Assembly (NCBI RefSeq): GCF_042683565.1
Contig: NZ_JBHUJW010000031.1
Span: 1-64,000 of the forward strand
DNA length: 64,000 nucleotides
Source of the DNA: Brevibacillus sp042683565
GTDB taxonomy: Bacteria; Bacillota; Bacilli; Brevibacillales; Brevibacillaceae
Direction: 5' to 3'
A program made the translations under genes and the position numbers. Below the pieces are notes generated by a model. The model saw only the letters and a program-made list of their open reading frames with translations, was not told the DNA's origin and did not search any database. Below, in pieces: positions 25,553-33,641 of the stretch. Every line of letters starts with the position of its first letter. Position 1 is the first letter of the stretch.

Positions 25553-27130
25553 GTGACGGAAATGAATGGGAAAGGAAAACGGTTCTCCACAGGGAGAATG
25601 AACAAGAAACGGTGGATCGCACTCGGAGTGGCCGTCGTGCTGATTGGCGGCGGTGTGTACGGCTATCAGGCGTACATGACGCCGACGAGGGTACAGGCTG
25701 CCTTTCAGGTAATACCCGTGTCAAAAGGCGATGTGACCGAGACGGTGCTGGCGTCCGGTACGGTTCAGGCGTCCAAGCGCACCTCCCTGTCCTTTGCGGA
25801 TGTGGAGGATGCCAAGGATGCGATCTCCTCCATCGTGGTCGGGGTGGGCGATCAGGTAAAGGTGGGGCAAGTGCTCGCCACGATGGACGATTCCGTTGCG
25901 AAGATCCAGGTGACCAACGCACAGGCCAATCTGCTGTCCGCGCAGGCGAAGCTGGAGGAAGCGCAGAAGCGCAAAACGACAGCGGAGATGCGCACGCTGG
26001 AGGCGAACGTCACCCAGGCCAGGACGGAGCTGGAATTGGCGAAGCAGTCCATCGATTCGCAAAAGGCGACAAGCGATGAGGAAAAAGCAAAAGCCAATCT
26101 CGCCAATGCCCAGAAGACATACGCGTCGCAAAAAGCGCTGTACGAGGCAGGCGCGATCTCCAAGACGGAGTATGACACTGCGCAGTCGGAGCTGGAGCAG
26201 GCGCAGCGCGACTACAATACGGCGGTGCTGACGGCAGGGCAGGCTCGCGGTCAGGTGTCGAGCAAGATCGAGCAGGCGCAGGCCGCATACGACACGGCGG
26301 TCGAAGCGCTGAACGAAGCGAAAAAAGGCCCGGACGCCTCAACAGTCCTGTCCGCGAAGGCAGCGGTCGAGCAGGCGAGGGCGCAGTTGCAGCAGGCGCA
26401 AAAGGCTTTGAATGCCGTCACGCTGAAAGCGCCGATGGACGGGGTCATCGTGCAAGTAAACGGGAACGTCGGGGAAATCCCGGGAAGCGACTTCATCATC
26501 ATGGACAACTCCAATTCCGGCAGTCTGGAAGTTCTGGCCCAGATCAGCCAGAGCGACATTGGCAAAGTCAAGGAAGGGCAGAGCGTCAGCTTCACGACGA
26601 GCTCCTATCCTGATGAGACGTTCTCGGGCAAAGTCAAGCTGGTCTACCCGGAGGCCAAAACAGAGTCCGGCGTGACGAGCTACGACGTTTTGCTCACGGT
26701 TGACAACAAGGAAGGCAAGCTGAAAATCGGCATGACGATGAACGTCACAATCGAGATCGGCACCCATCAAAACGTGCTGGTCGTGCCTGCGCAAGCCTTG
26801 CAGACGATGAACGGGAAAGACGGCGTCTACCTGTACACAGAAGGCAGCACCAGGGAAAGCGGCAGCAAGGAAGGCAATGCGCGCAGCGCGGCCAGACCGT
26901 ATCGCTTTCAGCCTGTCAAAATCGGCTATTTCGCCTCGGACAAGGTGGAGATTACAGAAGGGCTGCAGGAAGGCGATAAAGTCGTCATCATGGCAATGAA
27001 TACGTCCGCAGCGTCAGCAGAGCAGAACGCCAACCGCATGGGCGGCATGACCCGTATGGGCGGCGTAGGAGGCTTCGGCGGCATGGGAGGCGGCTTCTCT
27101 GGCGGAGGAGGCGGAATGAGAGGGCGATGA
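25553..27130 (+). CDS. MacA-like membrane fusion protein (HlyD/RND adaptor family)
   Basis: The 525-residue protein is anchored by one N-terminal helix (residues about 20-38) and exposed outside the cell. Residues about 55-95 form the first lipoyl/barrel half, 100-265 a long Ala/Gln/Glu-rich alpha-hairpin, and then come the second lipoyl half (LKAPMDGVIVQVNGNVGEIP) and the beta-barrel and membrane-proximal domains. The C-terminus is an unusual Gly/Met-rich tail of about 30 residues. GTG 25553 has GGGGGGAG upstream; ATG 25562 is also possible. It is the first gene of an adaptor-ATPase-permease operon for export across the single membrane. Confidence 0.9.
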   Translation: MTEMNGKGKRFSTGRMNKKRWIALGVAVVLIGGGVYGYQAYMTPTRVQAAFQVIPVSKGDVTETVLASGTVQASKRTSLSFADVEDAKDAISSIVVGVGDQVKVGQVLATMDDSVAKIQVTNAQANLLSAQAKLEEAQKRKTTAEMRTLEANVTQARTELELAKQSIDSQKATSDEEKAKANLANAQKTYASQKALYEAGAISKTEYDTAQSELEQAQRDYNTAVLTAGQARGQVSSKIEQAQAAYDTAVEALNEAKKGPDASTVLSAKAAVEQARAQLQQAQKALNAVTLKAPMDGVIVQVNGNVGEIPGSDFIIMDNSNSGSLEVLAQISQSDIGKVKEGQSVSFTTSSYPDETFSGKVKLVYPEAKTESGVTSYDVLLTVDNKEGKLKIGMTMNVTIEIGTHQNVLVVPAQALQTMNGKDGVYLYTEGSTRESGSKEGNARSAARPYRFQPVKIGYFASDKVEITEGLQEGDKVVIMAMNTSAASAEQNANRMGGMTRMGGVGGFGGMGGGFSGGGGGMRGR

Positions 27131-27134
27131 GCAG

Positions 27135-27857
27135 ATGAAACCAGTCATTGTAATCGAAGACCTGAAAAAGCTGTACCGCATCGGCGATCAGGAAATCCAT
27201 GCGCTGCGCGGCGTCAGCCTGACGATCGACGAAGGCGATTTCGTCGCGATCATGGGACCGTCCGGGTCGGGGAAATCGTCGATGATGAACGTCATCGGCT
27301 GCCTGGATAAGCCGACCTCCGGGGAGTTTTATCTGGACGGCCAACCTGTCTCGCAAGCCCATGACGACGAACTGGCGGAAATCCGCAACCGCAAGATTGG
27401 CTTCGTCTTTCAAAACTTCAATCTATTGCCGCGCACGACGGCCGTGGAAAATGTCGAGCTGCCGCTGCTCTACGGCGGCGTCCCTGCGAAAGAGCGGCGG
27501 GAGCGCGCCGTCCAGGCCCTGATCGATGTCGGGCTGCAGGAGCGCTTGAACAACAAGCCGAACGAGCTGTCCGGCGGGCAGCAGCAGCGCGTGTCCATCG
27601 CCCGGGCGCTGGTCAACAACCCGGTCATTTTGCTCGCGGATGAGCCGACGGGGGCGCTGGATACCCGGACGAGCGAAGAAATCATGGGCATTTTCCAGCA
27701 GCTGAACGACGCGGGCAAGACTGTCATCCTCGTCACGCACGAGCCGGACATCGCGGATTACGCCAAACGAATCGTCCGGTTCCGGGATGGGCAGATCGTC
27801 TCCAACGAAGTGGTGAGCAACCGGAGAAGAGCGCATGGGGAGGAAGGGAAGCGATGA
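27135..27857 (+). CDS. MacB-type ABC transporter ATP-binding protein
   Basis: The 240-residue cytoplasmic ATPase has Walker A GPSGSGKSS, Q-loop FVFQNFNLLPR, signature LSGGQQQRVSIARAL, Walker B ILLADEPTGALD and the H-loop His in LVTHEPDI. This is the MacB/LolD subfamily of ABC ATPases. It starts four bases after the adaptor stop, and its own stop overlaps the permease ATG (ATGA). Confidence 0.93.
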   Translation: MKPVIVIEDLKKLYRIGDQEIHALRGVSLTIDEGDFVAIMGPSGSGKSSMMNVIGCLDKPTSGEFYLDGQPVSQAHDDELAEIRNRKIGFVFQNFNLLPRTTAVENVELPLLYGGVPAKERRERAVQALIDVGLQERLNNKPNELSGGQQQRVSIARALVNNPVILLADEPTGALDTRTSEEIMGIFQQLNDAGKTVILVTHEPDIADYAKRIVRFRDGQIVSNEVVSNRRRAHGEEGKR

Positions 27858-29071
27858 GTTTTGTCGAGTGCGTACGCATTTCATTTCGCAGCATAAAAGC
27901 CAACGGACTGCGATCCATCCTCACCATGCTGGGCATTATCATCGGGGTCGCGGCGGTGATCGCGATGGTCGCCATCGGGGAAGGGACTTCGAGCAGTGTG
28001 GCCTCGCAGATCAACGGGCTGGGGAGCAACCTGTTGATCGTCTCGCCAGGACAGGCGACGCAGGGCAGAGTCAATCTGGGGGCAGGCTCGCTCAACACGC
28101 TGACGCTGGCGGACGCCGAGGCGATCGAGCAAAAGGAGTCCGTGTCCGGCGTGGCTCCAAGCGTGAATGGCAGGGCGCAGATCGTCTGGGGCAGTAGCAA
28201 CTACTCCAGCTCGCTGGAAGGCACGACGGCGGCGTTTCCCCAGGTGCGCAACGTCCAGGTCGAGCGCGGGCGTTTTTTTACCAACTTTGAAGTCAAGCAG
28301 CAGTTCAACGTGGCAGTGATCGGAACCGAGGTCGCGAGCAACCTGTTTGCCAATAGCAGCGTCACCCCCATCGGGCAAACTGTCCAGATCAACCGGATTC
28401 CCTTTACGATCATCGGGGTGCTGAAAAGCCAGGGAAGCTCCGGGATGACGAACAATGACGACCGCATCCTGATCCCGATCACGACGGCCATGAGCCGTTT
28501 GACGGGAGGGAAAAACGTCGGGACGATTTACGTGTCGGCAAAATCGTCGGACCAGATGGAGCAGGCGCAACTCGACATCCAGAGCACACTGCGGGTCAGG
28601 CACAACCTGCGTCCGCAGACAGCAGACGATTTTCGCATAACGTCGCAGACCGATATTTTAAGCACGGCGCAGGAAGTGTCCAGCTCGATGACGGCACTGC
28701 TGTCGGGGATCGCAGCGATTTCCCTGATCGTCGGGGGAATCGGGGTCATGAACATCATGCTCGTGTCCGTGACCGAGCGGACGCGCGAGATCGGCATCCG
28801 CAAGGCGATCGGAGCGAAGCGCGGCGATATTTTGCGCCAGTTTTTGATTGAGGCGGTCACCCTTAGCCTGATCGGCGGGATCGTAGGGATTGTGGCAGGC
28901 ATCGGTGCCGCCGCGGCGCTCAGCCGTTTCGCCGGCATTGCGACGGCGATCAGCCTTTCCCCGATCTTGTACGCATTCCTGACGTCTTCCCTGGTCGGTG
29001 TCGTGTTCGGAGTCTACCCGGCGCGAAAAGCGGCGCAGCTGAAACCGATCGATGCGCTGCGCTACGAATAA
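27854..29071 (+). CDS. MacB-type ABC transporter permease (FtsX family)
   Basis: The 405-residue protein has one N-terminal membrane helix (about residues 20-42), a large extracytoplasmic MacB_PCD domain and three C-terminal helices (about 275-395, GGIGVMNIMLVSVTERTREI followed by GIRKAIGAKRGDI). That is the FtsX/MacB topology. It is translationally coupled to the ATPase gene. With the adaptor it forms a mechanotransmission-type exporter, for example for antimicrobial peptides or lipids; the substrate is unknown. Confidence 0.93.
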   Translation: MSFVECVRISFRSIKANGLRSILTMLGIIIGVAAVIAMVAIGEGTSSSVASQINGLGSNLLIVSPGQATQGRVNLGAGSLNTLTLADAEAIEQKESVSGVAPSVNGRAQIVWGSSNYSSSLEGTTAAFPQVRNVQVERGRFFTNFEVKQQFNVAVIGTEVASNLFANSSVTPIGQTVQINRIPFTIIGVLKSQGSSGMTNNDDRILIPITTAMSRLTGGKNVGTIYVSAKSSDQMEQAQLDIQSTLRVRHNLRPQTADDFRITSQTDILSTAQEVSSSMTALLSGIAAISLIVGGIGVMNIMLVSVTERTREIGIRKAIGAKRGDILRQFLIEAVTLSLIGGIVGIVAGIGAAAALSRFAGIATAISLSPILYAFLTSSLVGVVFGVYPARKAAQLKPIDALRYE

Positions 29072-29128
29072 GGACAGGTGTTGCCTTTTTCCGAATCGGG
29101 CATACTAGCCGCGTGAGGTGGTAGTCTG

Positions 29129-29344
29129 ATGGAAAAAAACGTCCAGTTTTCCGTTTCGTGGCGCGAAGCATCGCGCATTTTGAAGAAAATCAGAGCGAGC
29201 AACCTGCGGTATACGGTGAGGCAATGGGAAGGAAAGTCGAACATCGTCTTCGTGTTTCCAAAAGTGAGCGTCAGTCAGTACGTCTATTTGTACATCATTT
29301 TCGGATCGATGGCAGCAGATGCAGCGGGCGGCGGCGACCACTAG
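29129..29344 (+). CDS. Small uncharacterised protein
   Basis: The 71-residue basic protein has aromatic and Val-rich beta-like segments (NIVFVFPKVSVSQYVYLYIIFG) and a Gly-rich acidic end. GTGAGGTGGTAGTCTG precedes the ATG. It may be co-transcribed with the exporter operon 57 bases upstream. I do not recognise it. Confidence 0.5.
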   Translation: MEKNVQFSVSWREASRILKKIRASNLRYTVRQWEGKSNIVFVFPKVSVSQYVYLYIIFGSMAADAAGGGDH

Positions 29345-29470
29345 AAGAACGGTTCTGGTGCGCGGGCAGACTTTGGGCCGTTTTGCAAAAACAGCAATGC
29401 CCGATAGAAAGATTTTCAATAAGTTGTGATAAAACAAAACCTGACACTTTTCGATGTCAACGTTTCATAG

Positions 29471-29548
29471 TACAATGCCTGTATGAACGAACTTGGGGAA
29501 GTTCGGGATGGCGGTACCCAATCTGTGCAGGAGGGCCGCCTCTTTTTT
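29471..29548 (+). ncRNA. Candidate small structured RNA
   Basis: A -10 like TACAAT at 29471-29476 is followed by a perfect hairpin CGAACTT-GGGG-AAGTTCG (29488-29505), and then by a stem GGCGG-TA-CCC with GGG-CCGCC (29510-29540) that ends in TCTTTTTTATT. The segment reads as promoter, stem-loop and terminator of a transcript of about 65 bases. A 43-codon frame starting at ATG 29484 also crosses it, so a tiny coding gene cannot be excluded. No known RNA family was recognised. Confidence 0.4.
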
Positions 29549-29562
29549 ATTAAGGGTAAAAC

Positions 29563-29683
29563 TAGGTACATATACCTAAAATTACAGCTAGTATTAATAG
29601 GTCTAGCGATTTAAGATAAAGACATTCACGTAATTACTTCCGTACTACTCTTCCCGGGTTGTTGATAACCTGGGCTTTTTTTT
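29563..29683 (+). terminator. Hairpin series ending in a strong terminator
   Basis: Three further hairpins follow: TAGGTA-CATA-TACCTA (29563-29578), GCTAG with CTAGC (29587-29607), and CCCGGGTT-GTTGAT-AACCTGGG (29653-29674), the last followed by C and eight T residues on the plus strand. The last is a clear plus-strand terminator. The interval carries no convincing gene. Confidence 0.55.
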
Positions 29684-29703
29684 GCAAACAAGGCTGAGAA
29701 CGT

Positions 29704-30039
29704 TCAGCCGTTGGTGGGCCGACGCGGCGGGAAGCTTCCTTTGACCAGAGCGTCCAAAAGCTGCTCCTGTGTCAGTTTAATCGTGATGCCGGGTTCCGGT
29801 AGATCCGCCAAAAACCGGTTTTCTTCATGCAAATACCAGAGGGCGCCTGTAGGGCGAAGCGGGTAGATCAGCACGTTTTCCTGCGTCTGCTGTCCGTGCT
29901 TCGCGATATCGCGCAGCGAGGTGTAGAGCTCTCCCCATATCGGCAAATAAGGCTTCGTCTGCTGAAGGTGGAGGGCGCGGAGGAGTTGAGCTTTTGCCAA
30001 AGAAAGTAACTCGTTCGTCGAAGGGTCAATCGAGAGCAT
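29704..30039 (-). CDS. Small uncharacterised protein
   Basis: The 111-residue soluble protein is probably alpha-helical at the start (STNELLSLAKAQLLRALHL), with a Pro/aromatic middle and a C-terminal KLTQEQLLDALVKGSFPPRR. AAAGGAGATAAGGATC precedes the ATG at good spacing. Codon use resembles neighbouring genes. I do not recognise the family. Confidence 0.6.
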   Translation of the reverse strand: MLSIDPSTNELLSLAKAQLLRALHLQQTKPYLPIWGELYTSLRDIAKHGQQTQENVLIYPLRPTGALWYLHEENRFLADLPEPGITIKLTQEQLLDALVKGSFPPRRPTNG

Positions 30040-30350
30040 GATCCTTATCTCCTTTATCGCTTCGTTTCCCAGTTTCCCAGTCTTCGAGAGGTCGGAATGT
30101 TACAGAATGTGGCGAATTATGTCGAAGTTATGGATAAGTGTAAAATAGTCGTGAGCGCGGTGCAATAGGAGAGAAGTAGCATGCAGATCGCCATTTGACG
30201 GCTGTTTTTGATTTGGTTAGCATAAGGTAATCGGCTGGTTCAGCGCAGCGCCAGATGTCAAAAGCGGATGTGCGCGTCGAGGCGGACCACGAGTGCTTTT
30301 TGCTGCCTGATACGGCAAGTGAGTGCTGGAGAACAGAGGAGGAAAAGGAC
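30040..30350. other. Intergenic region before mscL
   Basis: No gene is seen in these 311 bases. A TAAAAT near 30137 could serve as a -10 element for mscL, but its -35 is weak. A frame runs upstream of the mscL start here without a ribosome site and is not considered coding. Confidence 0.4.
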
Positions 30351-30815
30351 TTGATAAAGGAATTCAAAGAGTTTGCCCTGAAAGGAAATGTCGTCGATCT
30401 GGCAGTCGGTGTCGTGATCGGCGGAGCTTTCGGGAAAATTGTAACGTCACTGGTCAACGACATCATCACGCCGTTAATCGGGCTGCTGCTGGGCAAGGTC
30501 GATTTTTCCAATCTGTTCATCAATTTGAGCGGCACGCATTACGCGACGCTGGCCGAAGCCAAAAGTAAAGGGGCAGCGACCTTGAACTACGGGCTGTTTC
30601 TCAACTCGGTCATCGACTTTTTGATCATCTCGTTTTCCATCTTCATCGTCATCAAGCAGTTGAACCGGTTCAAGCGCAAGCAGGAAGTGGCGGAGGCTCC
30701 GGTCACGACCAAGGAATGCCCGCATTGCATCACGACGATCCCGGTAAAGGCGACGCGCTGCCCGAACTGCACCTCCATGCTGGATGGCCGCGGCACAGCG
30801 CTGGCGCACGAATAG
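30351..30815 (+). CDS. mscL: Large-conductance mechanosensitive channel with C-terminal CxxC motif
   Basis: The 154-residue membrane channel opens under membrane tension to release solutes. The N-terminus IKEFKEFALKGNVVDLAVGV and helix 1 GGAFGKIVTSLVNDIITPLIG are diagnostic, and the second helix is VIDFLIISFSIFIVI. TTG 30351 is the start, with GAGGAGG eight bases before it. After the usual MscL end comes an extra tail with CPHCITTIPVKATRCPNC, a CxxC-x10-CxxC arrangement typical of a small zinc ribbon in the cytoplasm. Such tails occur in some Gram-positive MscL proteins. Confidence 0.93.
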   Translation: MIKEFKEFALKGNVVDLAVGVVIGGAFGKIVTSLVNDIITPLIGLLLGKVDFSNLFINLSGTHYATLAEAKSKGAATLNYGLFLNSVIDFLIISFSIFIVIKQLNRFKRKQEVAEAPVTTKECPHCITTIPVKATRCPNCTSMLDGRGTALAHE

Positions 30816-30870
30816 CCCGGAAGTCATTTGCCCTGATCCCCATCGTTACCAAATCAATTTGAAAACCATT

Positions 30871-30945
30871 TCTTTTTCAACGCTTTTGAACGGAAAACGG
30901 GGCGTCTCCAAGTCAAAACATCGACTTGTGAGACAGCCCCTCTTT
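30871..30945. repeat. 75-bp repeat, copy A (inverted relative to copy B at 51.9 kb)
   Basis: The segment holds TTTTTCAACG, GAACGG and the hairpin GGGGCGTCTCCAAGTC with GACTTGTGAGACAGCCCC. Its reverse complement matches 51872-51946 nearly base for base. The stem and following TCTTT may terminate mscL transcription. Its shape resembles the terminal inverted repeats of insertion sequences or of a MITE; no transposase is present. Confidence 0.7.
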
Positions 30946-31023
30946 GGCATTTCGGCACATCCGGTGGAGTGGCGGTGAGCCGTGGCAGGCCCGCCCCCTT
31001 CACCCGCCGGGACAAGAGAGCTG

Positions 31024-31800
31024 TCAGGTGCGCACGCGGCTTTTTTTGTGCTTGACCCGCTTGCGGTACTGGTAGTGCAGTCGCTTGATCGTGCGAAAGT
31101 AGGTTTTGTCCTTGAGCTTGGCGAATAGTCCGTGAGACGGAAAGTCGTAATTGACTTCGATCACGGCGATTTGTCCTTGCTTGTCGATGGCGTAGTCGAC
31201 GCCGATCTGGGCGGAGTGCCGGTACTTGTTGAAATGGGAGCAGACCTGATAGCTAAGGTGGATGAGCGTCCGTTCGATCCGGCGGATTTCTGCGGGGGAG
31301 AGAGACAGCGACTTCTTCAGCGCGTGGGGAACAGTGACGACATAGCCGCCTCCGCGGGCTACATTCGTGATGACGCTGTCAGCCCCTGCGACCTTTGCCA
31401 GCATCCCGGCATACTGCCATTTGCCGAGACCGTTGCGCATCATCATTACGCGGATGTCGTAGGGCCGTCCGTTCAGCTCGGCGAGGTCGATGCCTTTCTG
31501 GACGATGTGCGTTTTTTCACTGCACAGCCTTTCCAGCTTTTGCTGCAATTCATCGAGGGTGGAGACGTGAACGGGCTCTCCCCGCTCCTTGACCAACTGG
31601 TAGCCGTCCGGCTTTTTTTGGACGCGCACGATGCCTTTTCCCATATGGGTTCTCGTCGGCTTGATAAAGACGGTGTCGTACTGGCCCAAATAAGTGCGGA
31701 GGGCGGCAGGCTGGTACAGGGAGGTGGGAGGCAAATAGGGGCGGATGTGCGGGCTTTTGGCAAAGAACTTGTGAAGGCTCCATTTGCAGGAGGAGATCAT
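31024..31800 (-). CDS. YheC/YheD-family ATP-grasp protein (spore coat associated)
   Basis: The 258-residue protein contains an ATP-grasp domain: the phosphate-binding KPTRTHMGKGIVRV, then QKGIDLAELNGRPYDIRVMM and VIEVNYDFPSHGLF carrying the metal-binding Glu and Asn. This matches the YheC/YheD endospore-coat-associated family found throughout Bacillales, with unknown ligase substrate. The ATG has GAGGTG eight bases upstream. It is transcribed away from a tiny gene at 31983. Confidence 0.88.
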   Translation of the reverse strand: MISSCKWSLHKFFAKSPHIRPYLPPTSLYQPAALRTYLGQYDTVFIKPTRTHMGKGIVRVQKKPDGYQLVKERGEPVHVSTLDELQQKLERLCSEKTHIVQKGIDLAELNGRPYDIRVMMMRNGLGKWQYAGMLAKVAGADSVITNVARGGGYVVTVPHALKKSLSLSPAEIRRIERTLIHLSYQVCSHFNKYRHSAQIGVDYAIDKQGQIAVIEVNYDFPSHGLFAKLKDKTYFRTIKRLHYQYRKRVKHKKSRVRT

Positions 31801-31982
31801 GCACCATGCACCTCGCTTGGAAAAAGTCCATTCTCGCTATGATATACGGGAAGGGCGCAAGAAGTGAGAGGGCAAGGCGAGAGCGGCCCGGGGATTTGTC
31901 AGCGGACACTGTATATCGAAGAAAGCTCAGGTGGTAAAATGAGGTAATAGTAAAGAAGGCTCGAAAAGGCAGAGGGGATTCT

Positions 31983-32066
31983 GTGTCTAGTCGCATGTAT
32001 CGGCCGCTGCAACCGCCTGTCATTCAGCCTGGCCTGGCTCAGCCCCATTACCGCTATCTCGAGTAG
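31983..32066 (+). CDS. Tiny proline-rich protein
   Basis: A 27-residue frame (MSSRMYRPLQPPVIQPG and onward, ending RYLE) starts at GTG 31983 with AGAGGGG at good spacing. It is Pro/Arg/Tyr-rich and has no hydrophobic helix. TAAAAT upstream may be a -10 element. The nearby spore-coat-type gene hints at a spore-related role, but that is speculation. Confidence 0.4.
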   Translation: MSSRMYRPLQPPVIQPGLAQPHYRYLE

Positions 32067-32098
32067 GAGCCGTGCCTGTGGAAGGGGGGGAAGGAAAC

Positions 32099-32461
32099 GT
32101 GGACAAGGAAACATTGGACGGCTGGTGCCGGAAGCAGCCCGGATGCACGTACGATTACCAGCCTGTGTGGGAGTGCGATCGCTATCATGTCGGCGGGAAG
32201 CTGTTTGCCATGATCGGCAGTGACGGCAAGGGGAAGGACATCCTCACGCTGAAATGCGACCCGGCCTGGGCGGGCGAGCTGCGCGACATCTATCCGGGCA
32301 TTATCGCTGGTTACCACATGAACAAGACGCACTGGAATTCCGTTTACTTCGATGCGGACATTCCGCACGAGCTGTGGGAGCGGATGATCGCGCATGCCCA
32401 CGAGCAAATCGTGCAAAAGCTGCCGAAGAAAGTGCGGCAAGAGCTGTCATTAATGGTATGA
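32099..32461 (+). CDS. MmcQ/YjbR-family protein
   Basis: The 120-residue protein has the CyaY-like MmcQ/YjbR fold signatures: a start of DKETLDGWCRKQPGCTYDY, then KLFAMIGSDGKGKDILTLKCDP, ending in YHMNKTHWNSVYFD. Members are small single-domain proteins often listed as DNA-binding, without proven function. GTG 32099 is preferred because the purine-rich GGGGGGAAGG stands just before it. It is followed after 17 bases by a VOC-family gene. Confidence 0.88.
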   Translation: MDKETLDGWCRKQPGCTYDYQPVWECDRYHVGGKLFAMIGSDGKGKDILTLKCDPAWAGELRDIYPGIIAGYHMNKTHWNSVYFDADIPHELWERMIAHAHEQIVQKLPKKVRQELSLMV

Positions 32462-32478
32462 GAAAGGAGCGGTTCGCT

Positions 32479-32856
32479 ATGGGAATCAAGCTGGATATGG
32501 TAGGGATTGTCACGAAGGACATGAAGAAATCGCTGGATTTTTACCGCCTGCTCGGGCTGGATATACCGGAGAGCGCCAATGCCGACGTGCATGTGGAGGT
32601 CGTGCAGGACGGCGTGCGCCTCGCCTTTGATACGGTAGAGGTAGCCCGCGATGTGTACGGCGGCTGGGAGGAGCCGACGGGGCATCGGATCGAGCTGGCG
32701 TTTTTGTGCGACAGCGCGGACGCCGTAAACGAGCTGTACGCGAAGCTCGTGGAGCACGGCTACGCGGGCCATCGCGAGCCGTGGGACGCCTTCTGGGGAC
32801 AGCGCTACGCCATCGTGGCCGACCCGGACGGCAATCTCGTCAGCCTGTTTGCCTGA
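32479..32856 (+). CDS. VOC (glyoxalase/bleomycin resistance) family protein
   Basis: The 125-residue protein shows the vicinal-oxygen-chelate fold: VGIVTKDMKKSLDFYRLLG at the N-terminus and WGQRYAIVADPDGNLVSLF at the C-terminus. AAAGGAG stands nine bases before ATG 32479. Members bind metals or sequester drugs; the role of this one is unknown. Confidence 0.88.
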   Translation: MGIKLDMVGIVTKDMKKSLDFYRLLGLDIPESANADVHVEVVQDGVRLAFDTVEVARDVYGGWEEPTGHRIELAFLCDSADAVNELYAKLVEHGYAGHREPWDAFWGQRYAIVADPDGNLVSLFA

Positions 32857-32914
32857 TCCGGCAAAACAACCGGGACAGCCGGTTCCGGGGCAAACGGTCA
32901 GTTCGGCTTGACGC

Positions 32915-32956
32915 AAAAAAGGTCATCCAGTGCACATGAGCTGGATGGCCTTTTTT
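32915..32956. terminator. Terminator after the VOC gene
   Basis: AAAAAAGGTCATCCAG pairs with CTGGATGGCCTTTTTT across a ten-base loop, with T-runs usable from both sides. Confidence 0.75.
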
Positions 32957-33067
32957 GACGTTCGGAGTGGAGTGGCTCAGGTTTCTGTCCGGCGCAGCCA
33001 GATTTTTTGACCGCTGGCACGGGCTTTCCCGACTTTTTTTTGGAGGCAAGGGACGGGCGGCTTCCGG

Positions 33068-33436
33068 TCAGCGCTTGTGGTTGAGGATGCTGTCCTCCAG
33101 CATGCCTTCCGTATCGCCGTAAACGCGGATGATATGCCGCTCGCCCCAGGCGCAGAGCGTGTCGAGAATGTTTTTCAGGCTCCAGCCGTACTCGCTTAGC
33201 TCATATACCACTTTCGGCGGAACCTGGTTGTAGACGATCCGGTTGATGATGCCGTCCTCCTCCAGTTCGCGCAGCTGTTGGGTCAGCATCTTTTGGGTGA
33301 TGCCCGGCATCAGCCGCTTCAGCTCGCTCGTCCGCTTCGCCCCGTGGGTCAGATGGCAGAGTATCACGCATTTCCACTTGCCGCCGATCACCTCCAGTGT
33401 CGCTTCTACCGAGATGTTGTACTTCTTTTTCTTCAT
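33068..33436 (-). CDS. HxlR-family regulator
   Basis: The 122-residue winged helix protein has the HxlR core IGGKWKCVILCHLTHGAKRTSELKRLMPGITQKMLTQQLRELEEDG in residues about 16-62. A Cys in the recognition region (KWKCVIL) could be redox-active as in YodB or HypR, but this is inference. GGAG stands five bases before ATG 33436. It is divergent from an MFS-aldo/keto reductase operon, its likely target. Confidence 0.9.
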   Translation of the reverse strand: MKKKKYNISVEATLEVIGGKWKCVILCHLTHGAKRTSELKRLMPGITQKMLTQQLRELEEDGIINRIVYNQVPPKVVYELSEYGWSLKNILDTLCAWGERHIIRVYGDTEGMLEDSILNHKR

Positions 33437-33467
33437 GCCGGCTCCTTCTTTCATTAATAAAATCGCA

Positions 33468-33521
33468 TAGGTACAAAAAAGTGCCTATGATACTTTCAGG
33501 TTCCTATCATACAAAAAAGTG
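33468..33521. promoter_or_regulatory. Candidate HxlR operators in the divergent promoter region
   Basis: TAGGTACAAAAAAGTGCCTA (33468-33487) is a palindrome with one mismatch per arm, and its core TACAAAAAAGTG recurs at 33510-33521. On the minus strand TTGTAT and TATCAT lie about 16 bases apart, as a promoter for the HxlR gene overlapped by these sites. Confidence 0.55.
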
Positions 33522-33641
33522 TGTACTTCTCATTCTGTTTTCTATCCTCCATAATAGCATTTGCCAGCTGGTATTCACCATACCATTCTTTTTCCGTTCG
33601 CGGTGAACGAACGGTTGATTCAATATCAAGGAGGAATACTT

